In this document: piece after piece, positions 1 to 12,748 of the stretch
Numbering within the stretch: the first letter of the stretch is position 1
Layout: every line of letters begins with the position of its first letter
Source of the DNA: Scytalidium lignicola
Taxonomy: Eukaryota; Ascomycota; Leotiomycetes
Assembly: GCA_002812745.2 (NCBI GenBank)
Contig: NCSJ02000306.1
Coordinates: forward strand, 1 to 51,290
Direction of reading: 5' to 3'
DNA: 51,290 nucleotides
The notes under the pieces: model-generated
Database searches by the model: none
What the model was told of the DNA's origin: nothing
The model's input: only the letters and a program-made list of their open reading frames with translations
Translations under genes and position numbers: made by a program

Positions 1-221
1 GGTCTGACACTAATATTCGGTCCCCACATTTGTTGTCGACCAGACCGTAGTCTCACGGTCTGGTCTTAAAATTTTAGCTTCAGACTGTAGACCGTACGGT
101 CTGGTCTCAAAATTTTGGCTTCAGACCNTGGTCTGTACAGTCCAGACTGTACAGACCACGGTCTCGAAACGGTCCCCACAAAACCCACGGTCTGGTCCGG
201 TCTGGACCGATCGGCCAGTCT
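1..221. repeat. GC-rich palindromic GGTCTGG repeat, left-truncated
   Basis: A block rich in GGTCTGG/CCAGACC motifs. It holds a near-perfect inverted repeat: bases 129-142 pair with 145-158 around a 2-base centre, and flanking GACC (124-127) and GGTC (160-163) extend the stem. A unit of about 35 bp containing CGGTCTGGTCT followed by AAAATTTT occurs twice as a direct repeat (about 55-90 and 99-128). GC content is far above the following sequence and there is no RIP-like decay. It ends exactly where homology to a Gypsy LTR resumes, so it probably represents the end of an element inserted in that LTR. The element type is unknown because the window edge cuts it. Confidence 0.6.
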
Positions 222-416
222 AGTTGAACATGAGGTTCTTAACTAAAGCTTAAGGAGTGTGTTCTTATATAGACAATGAGTATTACTCAACATGCAAGTG
301 CTTTACCTAGTTTAACAAGTCTAACACTTAGACTTGTAAACCTTGTAGACCTGCATCAGTCACGTGACTTAACCCCTGGTTTGGTCCTTAACCCTTCATA
401 GGCTGCTATTCTAGCA
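222..416 (-). repeat. Gypsy family A LTR, truncated (3' LTR of copy 1)
   Basis: This segment aligns with the complete LTR at 6785-7101 at a constant offset of about 6,685 bases, for example AACATGAGG at 228 and 6912. It ends in CTAGCA, the minus-strand form of a TG start. About 120 bases of the expected LTR are missing on the left, where the GGTCTGG repeat abuts. Copy 1 continues to the right. Confidence 0.75.
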
Positions 417-582
417 CTTATCAAGTTTATAACAGTAAGAGCTATAACATTATCCCCTTTTTATCCTAGTATTGTCCTGACACTTAACTAATAACGTTGA
501 ACAATTTCTATTATTCTTTCATTATATTTCCTTTCATTTTAATATACTATTTAAATCTTCTTGTTATTTATAATGCCTTTGT

Positions 583-960
583 TTGTTTGAACTAATAAAG
601 ACTTTTGGTAATATAATAACTTTATGTTGTTTTTGTGAAAATAATAATCATTCTTATATTAGATCCTCTGGTTATCTTAAATACTTTGAGTATACTAAGA
701 TTAATCATTATTATAAGATTAATCTTAATACTGAAGAGATAGACTACCTTCTTAAGGAAGAAGAATATCTTGAGCAAGTAGAAGAAGAAACTTTAGCATA
801 AACTGTTTAAGTTCATAAGTTATGGAAATAATTGAAAACTTATACTTGTAAAATGATTAAAATAAGTTCAAGAATTCTAGATAAGCTTAATAAAATAAAG
901 AAGAAGAAAAGGTTAGAAAAGGAAAAGCTAAACTTCTTAGTTTTTACTAAAACCTTATTA
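583..960 (+). pseudogene. Antisense Cys-rich/coiled-coil ORF of Gypsy family A, copy 1
   Basis: This open stretch lies on the strand opposite pol, close to the 3' LTR. 583-801 is open for 72 residues. The frame then continues with TAA stops at plausible former CAA codons to about 960, through a Lys/Glu-rich helix-like segment. The first part contains C-F-C-E and several Tyr positions at regular spacing that would be Cys before G-to-A decay. It then runs into an acidic segment with EEEYLEQVEEE. The pattern is a small Cys-cluster followed by a coiled coil. Copy 2 has the same frame at about 7268-7620. From memory, similar small Cys-cluster ORFs accompany Gypsy elements in other Pezizomycotina; the function is not known to me. 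Confidence 0.5.
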
Positions 961-3900
961 GTATTCTCTTGATAAAGATGAATAACATTCCTTGGTTAAT
1001 CTTTTCTTGTTAAGTATTAATGTTGTTAATCTTTTCTCTATCTTGTTAACTTAATTAATTCTTCCTTTTAAGGATCCTTTTTAACTAGAGTTTAGTAATA
1101 ATTCTCTATTATCTTTTTAATATTTTTTAAATACTTAATAAATTCTTATAAATTGTCTAATTCTGGAAATTCCTCTTATTTAACCAAATGTTGAATTTTC
1201 TTATATTAGTATTAATAGTCTAAGATTTTCTTAACTATTTATTCCTTATCAAGTTATAATTTAACTTTTATACTTAGTATTAGTAATATATTCTCAAGTA
1301 CTAATTTTAATAATGCTATATGAAATACAAGATATATCCTCATATTCTTTGATAACTTTAATTTAATCATTATTAGTTTATAAACTTTTTTAACTTTAAA
1401 TGGTTTTAACTTTACAAAGTTAAGTTTATCACTTAGTCTTTTTATTTGTAGATTTTTTTTATTAAAGGTAAACTTTATCCTTCTTTTTATATATAAGTTT
1501 TACATTATGTTTCTTGTTATAATGTATTTTCATTTTTTCCTTTGTAAATTGTATTACCTTTATTACTTCAACATATGTTTTGTATAATCTCTTTGTTAAT
1601 TTGTCTGCTGAATCAGATGAAGATCACAATTCAATGTTTATCTGAAACTCATCTAGTTTTNCTTTTATAATTCATATAGAATAATGTAAATCTTATTACC
1701 TTATACTTTGAATTATTATATATTAGTTATACTAGTAATAACAATCCTTGTTAGTCATCTTACTTATAGTTTACATAATATTATAAATATATTTTTNAAT
1801 GTTTNAGTTTAGTCTTTCTGTTTGACCATCAGTTTGTAAATGAAATGCTATTAACATTTTCTTATTAACACTTATATATTTAGTCAAAGTTTCTTAAAAC
1901 TTCAAGGTAAAGTATATATCTTGATTAGATATAATATCTTTTAATACTTTAAATAGTGTTATTATATATTGAAGAAATGCTTTTACAACTTCTTCTGCAC
2001 TTTATGTTTTATCTTATAATATGAAGATTGTATATTTTGTAAATAAGTTTGTTATTACCAAGATATTGTCATAGTCTTTTCTTGTTATTACATCCTTTGA
2101 CTTTAATAATTTAATAATGAAGTCTTATATAATAGTTTACTATGGTCAAATCAGTATTTCAATAAGTTAAAGCATTTTATAAAGCCTTTGCCTTGAGTTC
2201 TTTACCCTCTTATAAATATTGTATTTTTTAACAACTTCCTTTATTGTTTGTCTTATTTAGTATGAGTAATAATCTCTTTAAATTTTATAATAAGTTTACT
2301 CAGCCTTAAAATGCTTGTTCTGTAGTAATGTATATTGTTCTCTTAAGAATTCCTTTAATAGCTTTTTAAGAATATATAACTTCTTGTCCTTGTACTATAA
2401 CTTGTTAATTTATTCTTATTAATCCTCTTTGATCTTGTATTTGATATCCTTTAGNTTTTCTCTGGATAATTTATTCTGAATTTTGTTGATTTAGTCCTTA
2501 TNNACTATTNTTAATATGAATATTANTTGTCCTTGATTATAAGTNATTCCTTTNTNATTNTNTNTTAAGACTACTTATTANAAGNTTAANTCTTCTTTGT
2601 TNATNTANTNTGGTTTTCAACTAANAGTATNNACTTGTNCATTATCAATTCCTTTAANATNTTAAATCTTAAAATNATATTCTGACAAGGTTTTNACTTA
2701 TNTANCTTGTTTTATGTTTAACTCNTTAAATATTATAAAGTACTTTAGATTTATATAATCTATTANTATCTTTATTTATTCTCTTACTCTTATTATATAT
2801 ATCCTTTATTTCCTTAGTACATTTATTATCATTAACAATTCTTTATTATGAATAAGATAATTTTATTCAATTAAGCTGAACTTTCTTGAATAAAAANGTA
2901 AGTAACTTTTAACCCTTTTACTTGTCTTACTAGCTCAGAATTATACTTAGAGTATAATCTGATATATTTGTTTTAATCTGAACAAGTCTTTTTAAGTTAA
3001 AGATTTTAAGACTTTAATCTTTTTTNAAAGACTTCTTTAACTATGTTAAATGCTTCTTATTATTCCTTCCTTTATTTGTATAATATATCCTTCTTAGTTA
3101 ACTTGGTCAATAATAACATTATTCTTGAATAATTCCTTATAAATTTTTGATAATAGTTTATAAAGTTTAAAAAGCTTTATAACTCTTTGATTATTCTAAG
3201 TATTACTTATTCCTTAATAACTTTGATTTTTACCTTAGTTGTTCTAACCTTATTATATATTATAATATATCTTAAAAATTATACTTTTATCTTATAAAAT
3301 TTACATTTCCTTAACTTATATTAAAAGTTTGCTTTTTATAATACTTTAAGAATAAATTTCATATAAACTTTATATTCTTTTAATGTTTTTAAGAAGATTA
3401 AGATATTGTCTAAGTATACTATTATAAACTCTTCTAAGTATTCTCTAATAACCTTATTTACAATCTTTTATATTATAATAAATATATTTATTAATTTAAA
3501 CAACATGACTAATAGTTTATACAACTTATATTTAGTCTTAATAATAACTTTCTATTTATTCTCTTCCTTTATTCTGATAAGGTTAAATGTTAATTATAAA
3601 TTTAACTTTATAAAAAACTTAATATTTCTAAGCTTGTTTTTAGTAGTTTTTATTAATAACAATGAATATTAGTCTTTAATTATTCTTTTATTCAAACTTT
3701 TATAATCCTTGTAAAGTTTGCTTTTTAAGTTATCTAGTTTTTTTATAAATAATAACAATACTCTTATTAAAGAGTTTAACTTTTAGTATAATCTTTTTTT
3801 TAATTATCTTATTTAATTATTCCTTTATTACTTTGTCTTTTGTTATTATTGTTGAGTATACTAGTTTAAAAGGTAGTTGAAATCCTTCTTCAAGGTTGAT

Positions 3901-4305
3901 CTTATAATCTTACAATTAATATTCTAATAACGTTAAATCTTTTAGTCTTTCTTTAAACAACTTATCTATTCTTTATATTCTTTAAGAATATGCTTAAGAT
4001 CTTTATTTTAACTTGATTAACTTAAAATCAAACTAATTTCTTTATCCTTGATTATAAGTTAACTAAGTTCAATTACTTGAATAACTTTAAGCTCTTTATC
4101 CTTTATAACCTTTGTTAATATTTCTAATAAGGTTTTTTATAAGAATTCTATAGTCTTTTCTTATTAATTTATCCTTAGATTACTTTTTTNATATTTATAA
4201 TATACTTAATATTATCTTGAAGTTTTTAATATAAGTTATATTAAACATTACTTTTTCTTAATAACTTACCTTGTATTATAACTCTTATTATTATAGCTTA
4301 ATAAG

Positions 4306-4622
4306 TGTTAGAATGGCAACTTATAAAAAATTAGTAACCAAGCAAGAGGTTAAGTCATATGACTAACACAAGTTTACAAAGTTTACAAGTTTAAGTGTTA
4401 AACTTGTTAAACTAAGTAAAGTACTTATATATTAATTAACAATAATTGTTTATATAAGAGTATACTCTTTAAGCTTTAGTTAAGAACTTTATATTCAACT
4501 TAAGTTATAACTTTATTATATATACTTGTTTATTATAATTATAAATGTCTTACTTTTATATAAACCTTGTAAGAGTAACTAAGTTTACTTTATATAATTA
4601 TGTTATAAGAAATCTTATAACA
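4306..4622 (+). repeat. Gypsy family A LTR, complete, plus orientation
   Basis: This is a 317-bp LTR starting TGTTAGAATGG and ending CTTATAACA (TG...CA). It is the reverse complement of the LTR at 6785-7101, which has the same length. The gag start follows 65 bp downstream at 4687, so this is a 5' LTR by content. Its TG end joins directly to internal pol sequence of copy 1, which is not a normal insertion flank. Confidence 0.8.
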
Positions 4623-4686
4623 TTTTGAATATTATTATATAAAAGTAAATTGTATTAAACTTAAACAAGTATTAAACAAAGATATA

Positions 4687-5950
4687 ATGATTAGTTTAGA
4701 AAAAAGCTTTAAAGAAAGTTCTAAAGAAAGTTTAATAAGTAAAAGCTTAAGTGAAGAAGTTGACTTAAAGAATAAAGTTATAAACTTAGTATAAGTTAGA
4801 TTATTAGTAGGATTAATAGTTAAAAGACCTTTAATAAGACTTTTACCAAGACTATTAACTTTACTACTTAGATTATTATTAACAACTATTACAAGCAGTA
4901 TTAGAAGACTATTAAGAGAAGAAATTAGAGTAATTAAATTAGACTTCTTTTATAAAGATAAGAATAAGCTCAAAGTATACTTAGTATAAACAAGAATATA
5001 TTTAATGTTGAATAAACAAGTACTTATAAACAATATACAAAAGGTATTATGAATAATATTATATCTTAAAAGAATTATAATAAATTAGTTTTAACTATTC
5101 TTAAATAATTACTTCAGTTATACAAAAGATTTAACTAACAAGAAAACTTAAAAACTCCTCAATAATTATGACAAATATATAAAAGAACTTAATAAGTTGT
5201 TTAAAGACATTAATAAAGAGAGAAATACAAAGTAATATCTTTACTATCTTAAGTAGACAAGAACTGTTAATGATTATACTACTTTGTTCAAATAATATTT
5301 AGTTAGGATAGATTAGAATAAGAAAGCTCTTATTATATAATATAAAAGGGAACTGAAGAATAAAATACATAATAAGCTATATTAAGAAGTACTAATCTTA
5401 AACTTGAAAATCTTGATTAATCAATGTATTAAAACTAGAAATCAATTATACAAAAAGAAATTAAACAAGAAAAGATTATCTTACTTTATAAGTAAAAATA
5501 ACAATTAAACAAAGAAATCATAATTATATGGAAATCTTATAAATCTTAATATAATTAAAAAAGGAAAACCTTAAAAANGGTAAAAATCAAAAGTTTAAAG
5601 GAAAAGGGAATTCATTTAGAATTAGCTTTGAAAAACTAAAAGACTATAAANGAAAAGAAGTTGTATTTCAAATGTAAACTCTTAAAGCATTTTACTAACA
5701 ATTATAAGGATAAAGGAAAACAAACAACAATTATAAGTATAAGCATTATAAGTATTCTTAGACAAAAATCATTATTACTAAGTTATGAAGAAGTTCAAAT
5801 TAATATACTTAGTATAAGGATTTTTAAAAACCTTAAAATATACTTAAAAAGGAATATTATTAAGGAAGTACTTAATATTAAAGAATAACTTTAATTAAAA
5901 GTACATTATCAGATTAGAATTTAGTATTTAAGATGTTAAAAGATTATATA
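4687..5950 (+). pseudogene. gag: Gypsy family A gag remnant
   Basis: Gag starts at an ATG at 4687. The first 100 codons match the 99-residue open frame at 13048-12749 in copy 2, except for stops such as one at a former Gln codon near 4790. Further on, the frame at 5661-5710 reads Y-F-K-C-K-L-L-K-H-F-T-N-N-Y. That is a CX2CX4HX4C nucleocapsid knuckle whose first and last Cys have become Tyr. The protein would form the virus-like particle and bind element RNA; this copy cannot be translated. Confidence 0.65.
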
Positions 5951-6784
5951 CTTTTTAAGGAAAAGTAATAAGAAGGTCTTTTAGTAAAAGATTAAGACAA
6001 TTAATAAGTTGTATTATAATTAAGATAACTTAATATTAATTATTAAAAGAAGTTGTAAAACTATTATACTTACTCAAAGTAGATTATGATTATAAGAAAT
6101 AATATTAAGATTACTTAAGACTAGTAAATAAGATTACTTATTAAGGTTTAACTAATAAATATTAAACAAGAAAACCTTTAACTAATTTGTTTAAAAGAAA
6201 TATAAGTTATTAATAAGGACTTAAGTATTTAAGTATAAGATAAATAATAATATCCTAAGTAAAGAGAATCTATTAATAAGAAATATTAAATAGATATTAA
6301 GATTTATTATAAATTATTATATAATAATATAAGAGGAATTAAATAAGTTTTTAGATCTTAAGGTAAAAGTAACAATTTTAAGTATTAACAAGATAAATGT
6401 TAAAGGAATCTAAGAATTAACCTTAAAAACTACAGAAAATAAAGTAGAAGAAGAGTAATAAAGAAATTGACTATGATTATTAAACTTAGTAAATAACTAA
6501 GGATAGACTATTAATGATGTAAAAGAAAAANGTAACTAAGGAATTAAGACTTAAAGCTTTGAATAAGAATGTATTATTTTTAAAGGTTATTATGGTTAGA
6601 CAAAAGGTAAAAATATTATTAGATTTTAAAATTATAAGAAATTTTATAATATTAGAAGTTATGATAAAATTAAATATAAATACTTAAGTAAAGGATTATG
6701 AATATTTAATTAAACTTATAAATAGTTTTATTATAAAGTAAAATGTTAAAGTAAAGATAAGGTTAGTAATAATAGTTGTTAAAG

Positions 6785-7101
6785 TGTTATAAGACTTCTT
6801 ATAACACAGTTACATGAGGTAAGCCTGATTACTCTTGTAAGATTTATATAAAAGTAAGACATCTGTAGTTATAGTAAATAAGTATATATAGTAAAGTTAT
6901 AACTTAAGTTAAACATGAGGTTTCTAATTAAAGCTTAAGGAGTATGCTCTTATATAGATAATCATTGTTAATTAATATATAAGTATTTTACTTAGTTTAA
7001 TAAGTTTAACACTTAGACTTGTAAATCTTGTAAACTTGTATTAGTTATATAACTTAACCTTTTACTTGGTTATTAACTCTTTATAAGTTGTTATTCTAAC
7101 A
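6785..7101 (-). repeat. Gypsy family A LTR, complete (3' LTR of copy 2)
   Basis: This is a 317-bp LTR reading TGTTATAAGACTTC at its left and TTATTCTAACA at its right, in minus orientation. The sequence to the right matches the internal 3' region beside the LTR of copy 1, which marks it as the 3' LTR of copy 2. Confidence 0.8.
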
Positions 7102-7267
7102 TCTATTAAGTTATGATAATAAGAGTTGTAATATTATCTCCTTTTTATCTTAGCATTATCTTGATGCTTAATTAATAACATTGAATAATTTTTATTATTC
7201 TTCTTATTATACTTCCTTTTATTTTAATATGTTACTTAAATCCTTATGTTATTCTTAACACCTTTGT

Positions 7268-7640
7268 TTGTCTGAACTAATAAAGACTTTTGATGATATA
7301 ATAACTTTATATTATTTTTGTGAAAACAACAATTGTCCTTGTATCAAGTCCTTTGGTCATCTTAAGTATTCTGAGTATACTAAAATGGTTATTGTTATAA
7401 GATTAGTCTTAATACTAAAGAGATAGACTGCTTTCTCAAGGAAGAAGAGTATCTTGAGCAAGTAGAAGAAGAAACTTTAATATAAGTTGTTTAAGCTTGT
7501 AAGTTATAAAAACAACTGAAAACTTGTATTTGTAAAATGATTAAAATAGGTTTAAAAACCCTAGATGAACTTGATAAAATAAAATAAAGGAGAAAGAAAG
7601 GTTAGAAAAGGAAAAGTTAGATTCTTTAGTTTTTATTAAA
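7268..7640 (+). pseudogene. Antisense Cys-rich/coiled-coil ORF of Gypsy family A, copy 2
   Basis: This is the second copy of the antisense frame found at 583. It keeps F-C-E-N-N-N, a C-P-C and the EEEYLEQVEEE end, with a one-base shift near 7385 and a TAA at the former end of the first open part. Cys residues lost in copy 1 are partly kept here, and vice versa. That supports a real Cys-cluster protein in the ancestral element. Confidence 0.45.
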
Positions 7641-10600
7641 AACTTATTATATCCTTTTGATAAAGGTAAACAATATTCTTTGGTTAACTTCTCCTTATTA
7701 AGTATTAATGTTGTTAATCCTTTGTTTATTTTGTTAACTTAATTAATTCTTCTTCTTGAGGATTCTTTTTAATTAAAGTTTGATGATAATTCTTCATTAT
7801 CTCTTTAGTATTCTTTAAATACTTAATAAGTTCTTATAAATTGTTTGATTCTGGAAATCTTTCTTATTTAACTAAATACTAAATCTTCTTATATTAATAT
7901 TTATAATCTAGGATTTTCTTGACTACTTATTCCTTATTAGATTGTAATTCAACTTTTATACTTAGCATTAATAATGTATTCTTAAGTATTAGTTCTAGTA
8001 GTATTATATGAAATACAGGATATATTCTTATAGCTTTTAATAACTTTAATTTAATTATTATTAGTTTGTAAACTTCCTTAACCTTAAATAGTTTTAACTT
8101 TATAAAGTCAAGTATATTGTTTAATCTTTTTGTTTGTAGATTTTTTTGTCAAAGATAAACTTTATCCTTTTTTTTATATATAAGTTTTACATTATATTTC
8201 TTATTATAATATACTTTTATTTTTTCTTTTACAAATTATATTGTATTTGTTAATTCAGTATATATTTTATACAATTTCTTTGTTAACTTATTAGTTGAAT
8301 TAGATGATAATTGTAATTTAATACTTATCTAGAACTTATTAAGTTCCCTTCTATGATTTGTATAAAATAACGTAAATCTTGTTGTTTTATGTTTTAAACT
8401 ATTATAAGCTAATTATACTAATAGTAATAGTTTATACTAATTGTCTTACTTGTAATTTATATAGCATTATAAATATACTTTTAATATTTGATTTAATCTT
8501 TTTGTTTAACTATTAGTTTATAAATGAAATGCTGTTAACATCTTCTTGTTAATGTTTATTTATTTAGTTAAAGTTTTTTAAAACTTTGAAGTGAAGTATA
8601 TGTCTTGATTGAATATAATACCCTTTAATACTTTAAATAATGTTATTATATATTAAAGAAACGTCTTTATAACTTCTTTTATACTTTATGTTTTATCTTA
8701 TAGTATAAAGATTATATATTTTGTAAATAAGTTTATTATTACTAAAATACTATTATAATCCTTTCTTGTTGTCAAGTCTTTTAACCTTGGTAATTTAATA
8801 ATAAAGTCTTATATTATAGTTTATTATAATTAGATTAGTATTTTAATAAGTTGAAATGTTTTATAAGGTCTTTACTTTGAGTTCTTTATCCTTTTACAAA
8901 TATTATATTCTTTGACAACTTCCTTTATTATTTGTCTTATTTAGTATAAATAATAATCCTTCTAGATTTTATAATAAGTTTNTTTAGCTTTAAAATNCTT
9001 NTTTTGTAATAATGTATNTTGTTCTNTTAANAATTCTTTTAATAANNTNTTAAGAATATATAACTTCTTGTCCTNNTATTATAACTTNTNAATTTNTTCT
9101 TANTAATCTTCTTTCAACTTATATTTAATNTCTTTTNANGTTTTCTTTANATANTTTNTTCTAAATCTTATNAATCNAATCCTTATNAACTANTNTTNAT
9201 ATANANATNAATTNTCCTTGATTATAAGTAATTCNTTNTTTATTATTTGTTAAGANTACTTATTANAAGCTNAANTCCTTTTTGTTTATATATTCTAGTT
9301 TTTGACTAAGAGTATTTACTTGTCTATTATNAATTCNTTTAACATGCTAAATCTTAAAATTATATTCTAACAAGGTTTTTACTTACTTAGCTTGTCTTAT
9401 GTTTAACTNNTTAGATGTTATAAAGTACTTTANATTTATATAATCTATTANTATCTTTATTTGTTCTCTTACTCTTATTATATATATCCTTTATTTCCTT
9501 AGTATATCCATTATTATTAACAATTCTTTGTTATANATAAGATAATTTTACTTANTTAAGTTAAACTTNCTTGAATAGAANGCAAGTAGCTTTTAANTCT
9601 TCTACTNNTCTTGTTAACTTNANAATTATNCTTAAAANATANTTTNATATGTTTGTTTTAATTTGAATAAGTCTTTNTGAGTTGAAGATTNTAAGACTTT
9701 NATCTTCTTTAAAGGCTTNNTTAACTATNTTAAATNCTTNTTATTATTCTTTCTNTNATTTGTATANTATATNCTTNTTAGTTAATTTAGTTAATAATAA
9801 CATTATNCTTAAATAATTTCTTATGAATTTTTNATAATAATTTGTAAANCTTAAAAAAGCTTTATAATTCTTTAATTNTTCTAAGTTTTACTTATTCCTT
9901 NATAACTTTANTCTTTTCCTTAGTTGTTCTAACCTTATTATATATTATAATATANTCTTAAAACTATACNTTTTNTTTTATAGAATTTACATTTCCTTAA
10001 CTTATATTAAAAGCTTGTTTTTTATAATACTTTAAGAATAATTTTCATATNNATTCTATNTTCCTTTAANATCTTTAAGAATATTAAGATATTNTCTANA
10101 TATATTATTATAAACTTNTNCAAGTATTNTTTAATAACCTTATTCATAATCCTTTNTATTNTAATAAATGTATTTGTTAATCTAAATANTATAANTAATA
10201 GCTTATATAACTTATATTTAATCTTGATAATAGNNTTTTCATTNATCCNTCTTCNTTTATTCTGATAAGGTTGAATATTGATTATAAATTTAATTTNATG
10301 AAGAACTTAATACCTTTAAGCTTGTNTTTAATAGTCTTTATTAATNNNAATGGATATTAGTCNTTGATTATNCNTTTNTTNAAACCTTTNTAATCCTTAT
10401 AAGGCTTACNCTTTANGTTATCTAGTTTNTTNACAAATAATAANAATGTTCTTNTTAAAGAGTTCAACTTCTANTATAATCCTCTNTTAANTATNNTNTT
10501 TAATTATTCCTTTGTTACNTTGTCNTNTNCTNTTNTAATTAAGTATACTAGCNTAAATNATANTTNGAATCCTTCNTTAAGGTTAATNTTATAATCTTAT

Positions 10601-12748
10601 ANTTAACNTTTTAANAATGTTAAGTCTTCTAGTCTTTTTTTAAANANTTTTATCTATTCNTTNTATTCTTNAAGAATATACTCAAGATCNTTATCTTAGC
10701 TTNANTGATNTNAAATCGAATTNATTTNTATNTCCTTNATCATAANTTNACTAGATTTAATNATATGAATANCTTAAGGTTNTNTATNCTTTNTTGTTTT
10801 CATTAATANTTNTTATAANNAATNNTGTAAAAACTTTATANTNTNTTCTTNTTAGTCAATCCTTNNATTACTTCNTTNTATNNANGNTATCCTTANGATT
10901 ATNTTNAAGTTCTTAATGTAANTTATATNAAATANTANCTTTTCTTNGTAATTAACCTTAANCTTNATNGTTACTANCTTANTTTTCACTTTNACACTTC
11001 TTGTTATAAGANAACTATTTACAAGTTTAATTGAATAATTATAATCTTTAACTTGGGTATTTATATTTAATTTTACTATTACATTTAATATTATGAAATT
11101 TCTTATAATTCCAGAATTTATTAATGTCTTAACCTTTTGTTTAGTTATTTTGACTTCTAAAAATAATATGTTTTTGTTAAGAATTCTAAGTTTTAATTCT
11201 CTAGCTATCCTTTCTTCTACATCATCAATAGTTTATCCTTAGTTGTTTACTAAGTCTGGTGATTATGGTTAACTTCTTTATTACTCTTCTTTTACTTTAT
11301 TTTTTGTAATTCTTAAGGTTAATTTCTAGATTCCTTTAACATTTGCCTTGTTAATACTTAAAATTATTACTTTTGCTTTAAGGTTTAGAAACTTATCCAA
11401 TTCTTCTTATACTCTTGCTTAGTAGTTTATAATAGATTTTAGTATCCATTTAATACTTCTTACTTGTAGATTCTTTTTACTTAAGATATTATTACTTATC
11501 TTATGCTTAAATACTTAAGTTCTTATTAATAGCTTATATTTCTTCTAAATAAACTGACTAAAGGTTTTCTTATCTAATATCTATTGGTTAAATCTTAACA
11601 AATAGTCTTATTTACTAATCTTAAGTAATCTTAATATTACTTCTTATAATTATAATTTACTCTAAGTAAGTATAATAGTTTTATAACTTCTTTTAATAAC
11701 TAATACTAAGTTATCTTAATTATAATATAATTTATTAATTATCTTAGTCTTTTACTAGAAGATCTTGTTATTACTTCTCTTTAAAAGGTGTATAATCCTC
11801 TAACATCTTAGATATTGAATTCTAATCTAATAATAAGCTCTTAACTAAAGTTATTCTTTAATATTAAGTACTTCCTTAATAATATTCTTTTCTAAGTATA
11901 TTTTAAAGTTCTTGAAAATCCTTATACTAAGTATATTAATTTGAACTTCTTTATAACTTAATAATGATAACTTTTGTTTAAGAATACTTATAATACTTAT
12001 ATTTATAATTATTACTTATTTTCTTTTATCCTTGTAATTGTTAGTGAAATGCTTAAAAAGTTCATATTTAAAATATAACTTCTTTTCCTTTTAGTCTTTT
12101 AACTTTTCAAAGTTAATTTTAAATGAATTCCCTTTTCTTTTAAGCTTTTAATTCTTGCTTTTCCAAGGTTTTCCTTTTTTAACTATGTTAAGGTTTATAA
12201 GATTTCCTTATAATTATGATTTTTTTACTTGATTGTTATTTTCACTTATAAAATAAGATAATCCTTTCTTATTTAGTTTCTTTTTGTATAATTGATTTCT
12301 GATTTTAATATACTGATTAATCAAGGTTTCTAAGTCTAAGACTAATACCCCTTGATATAATTCATCATGTATTTTATCCTTTAATCCTCTTTTATATTAT
12401 ATAATAAGAACTTTCTTATTCTAGTTTATCTTAACTAAATATTGTTTGAATAAGATAATATAATCATTAACAATTCTTGTTTGCTTAAGATAGTAAAAAT
12501 GTTATTTTATGTTTTTCTCTTTGTTAATATCTTTGAATAACCTGTTAAGTTCTTTTATATATTTGTCATAATTATTAAAGAGNTTTTTAAGTTTCCTTGT
12601 TAATTAGATCTCTTGTATAACTAAAGTAATCATTCAAGAATAGTTAAAACTAATTTATTATAATTCTTCTAAGGTATAATGTTATTTATAATACCCTTTG
12701 TATGTTATTTATAAATACTTGTTTATTTAATACTAAATATATTCTTGT

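Larger units (their letters stand above)
222..4305 (-). mobile_element. Ty3/Gypsy family A, copy 1 (3' LTR plus pol part), decayed
   Basis: This is the minus-strand copy lying right of the LTR fragment. It is colinear with 7102 to about 10988 of copy 2. Reverse-strand translation around 3370-3720 gives a Gypsy reverse transcriptase signature, and the YLDD box reads YLDN (codons at 3405-3416), an Asp-to-Asn change expected from G-to-A decay. The internal region has many stops and clusters of N (about 2455-2720). It stops abruptly at 4305, where an LTR of the opposite orientation begins. Gag and the 5' LTR of this copy are probably the inverted block at 4306-6784. No functional product is possible. 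Confidence 0.75.
4306..6784 (+). mobile_element. Gypsy family A, inverted 5' portion (LTR-gag-start of pol)
   Basis: This block is the reverse complement of the right-hand part of copy 2 (about 10950-13113 plus its LTR). It begins with a complete LTR, carries gag, and stops inside pol exactly where the minus-strand LTR at 6785 begins. Copy 1 stops at nearly the same internal position at which this block ends, with about 30 bp of overlap. Together they would make one element if the block were flipped. See findings for possible mechanisms. Confidence 0.7.

Noticed and set aside
3406..3672. Open frame of 88 residues, membrane-like
   Set aside because: It is antisense to the Gypsy reverse transcriptase box (YLDN at 3405-3416); the hydrophobic look comes from AT-rich antisense codons.
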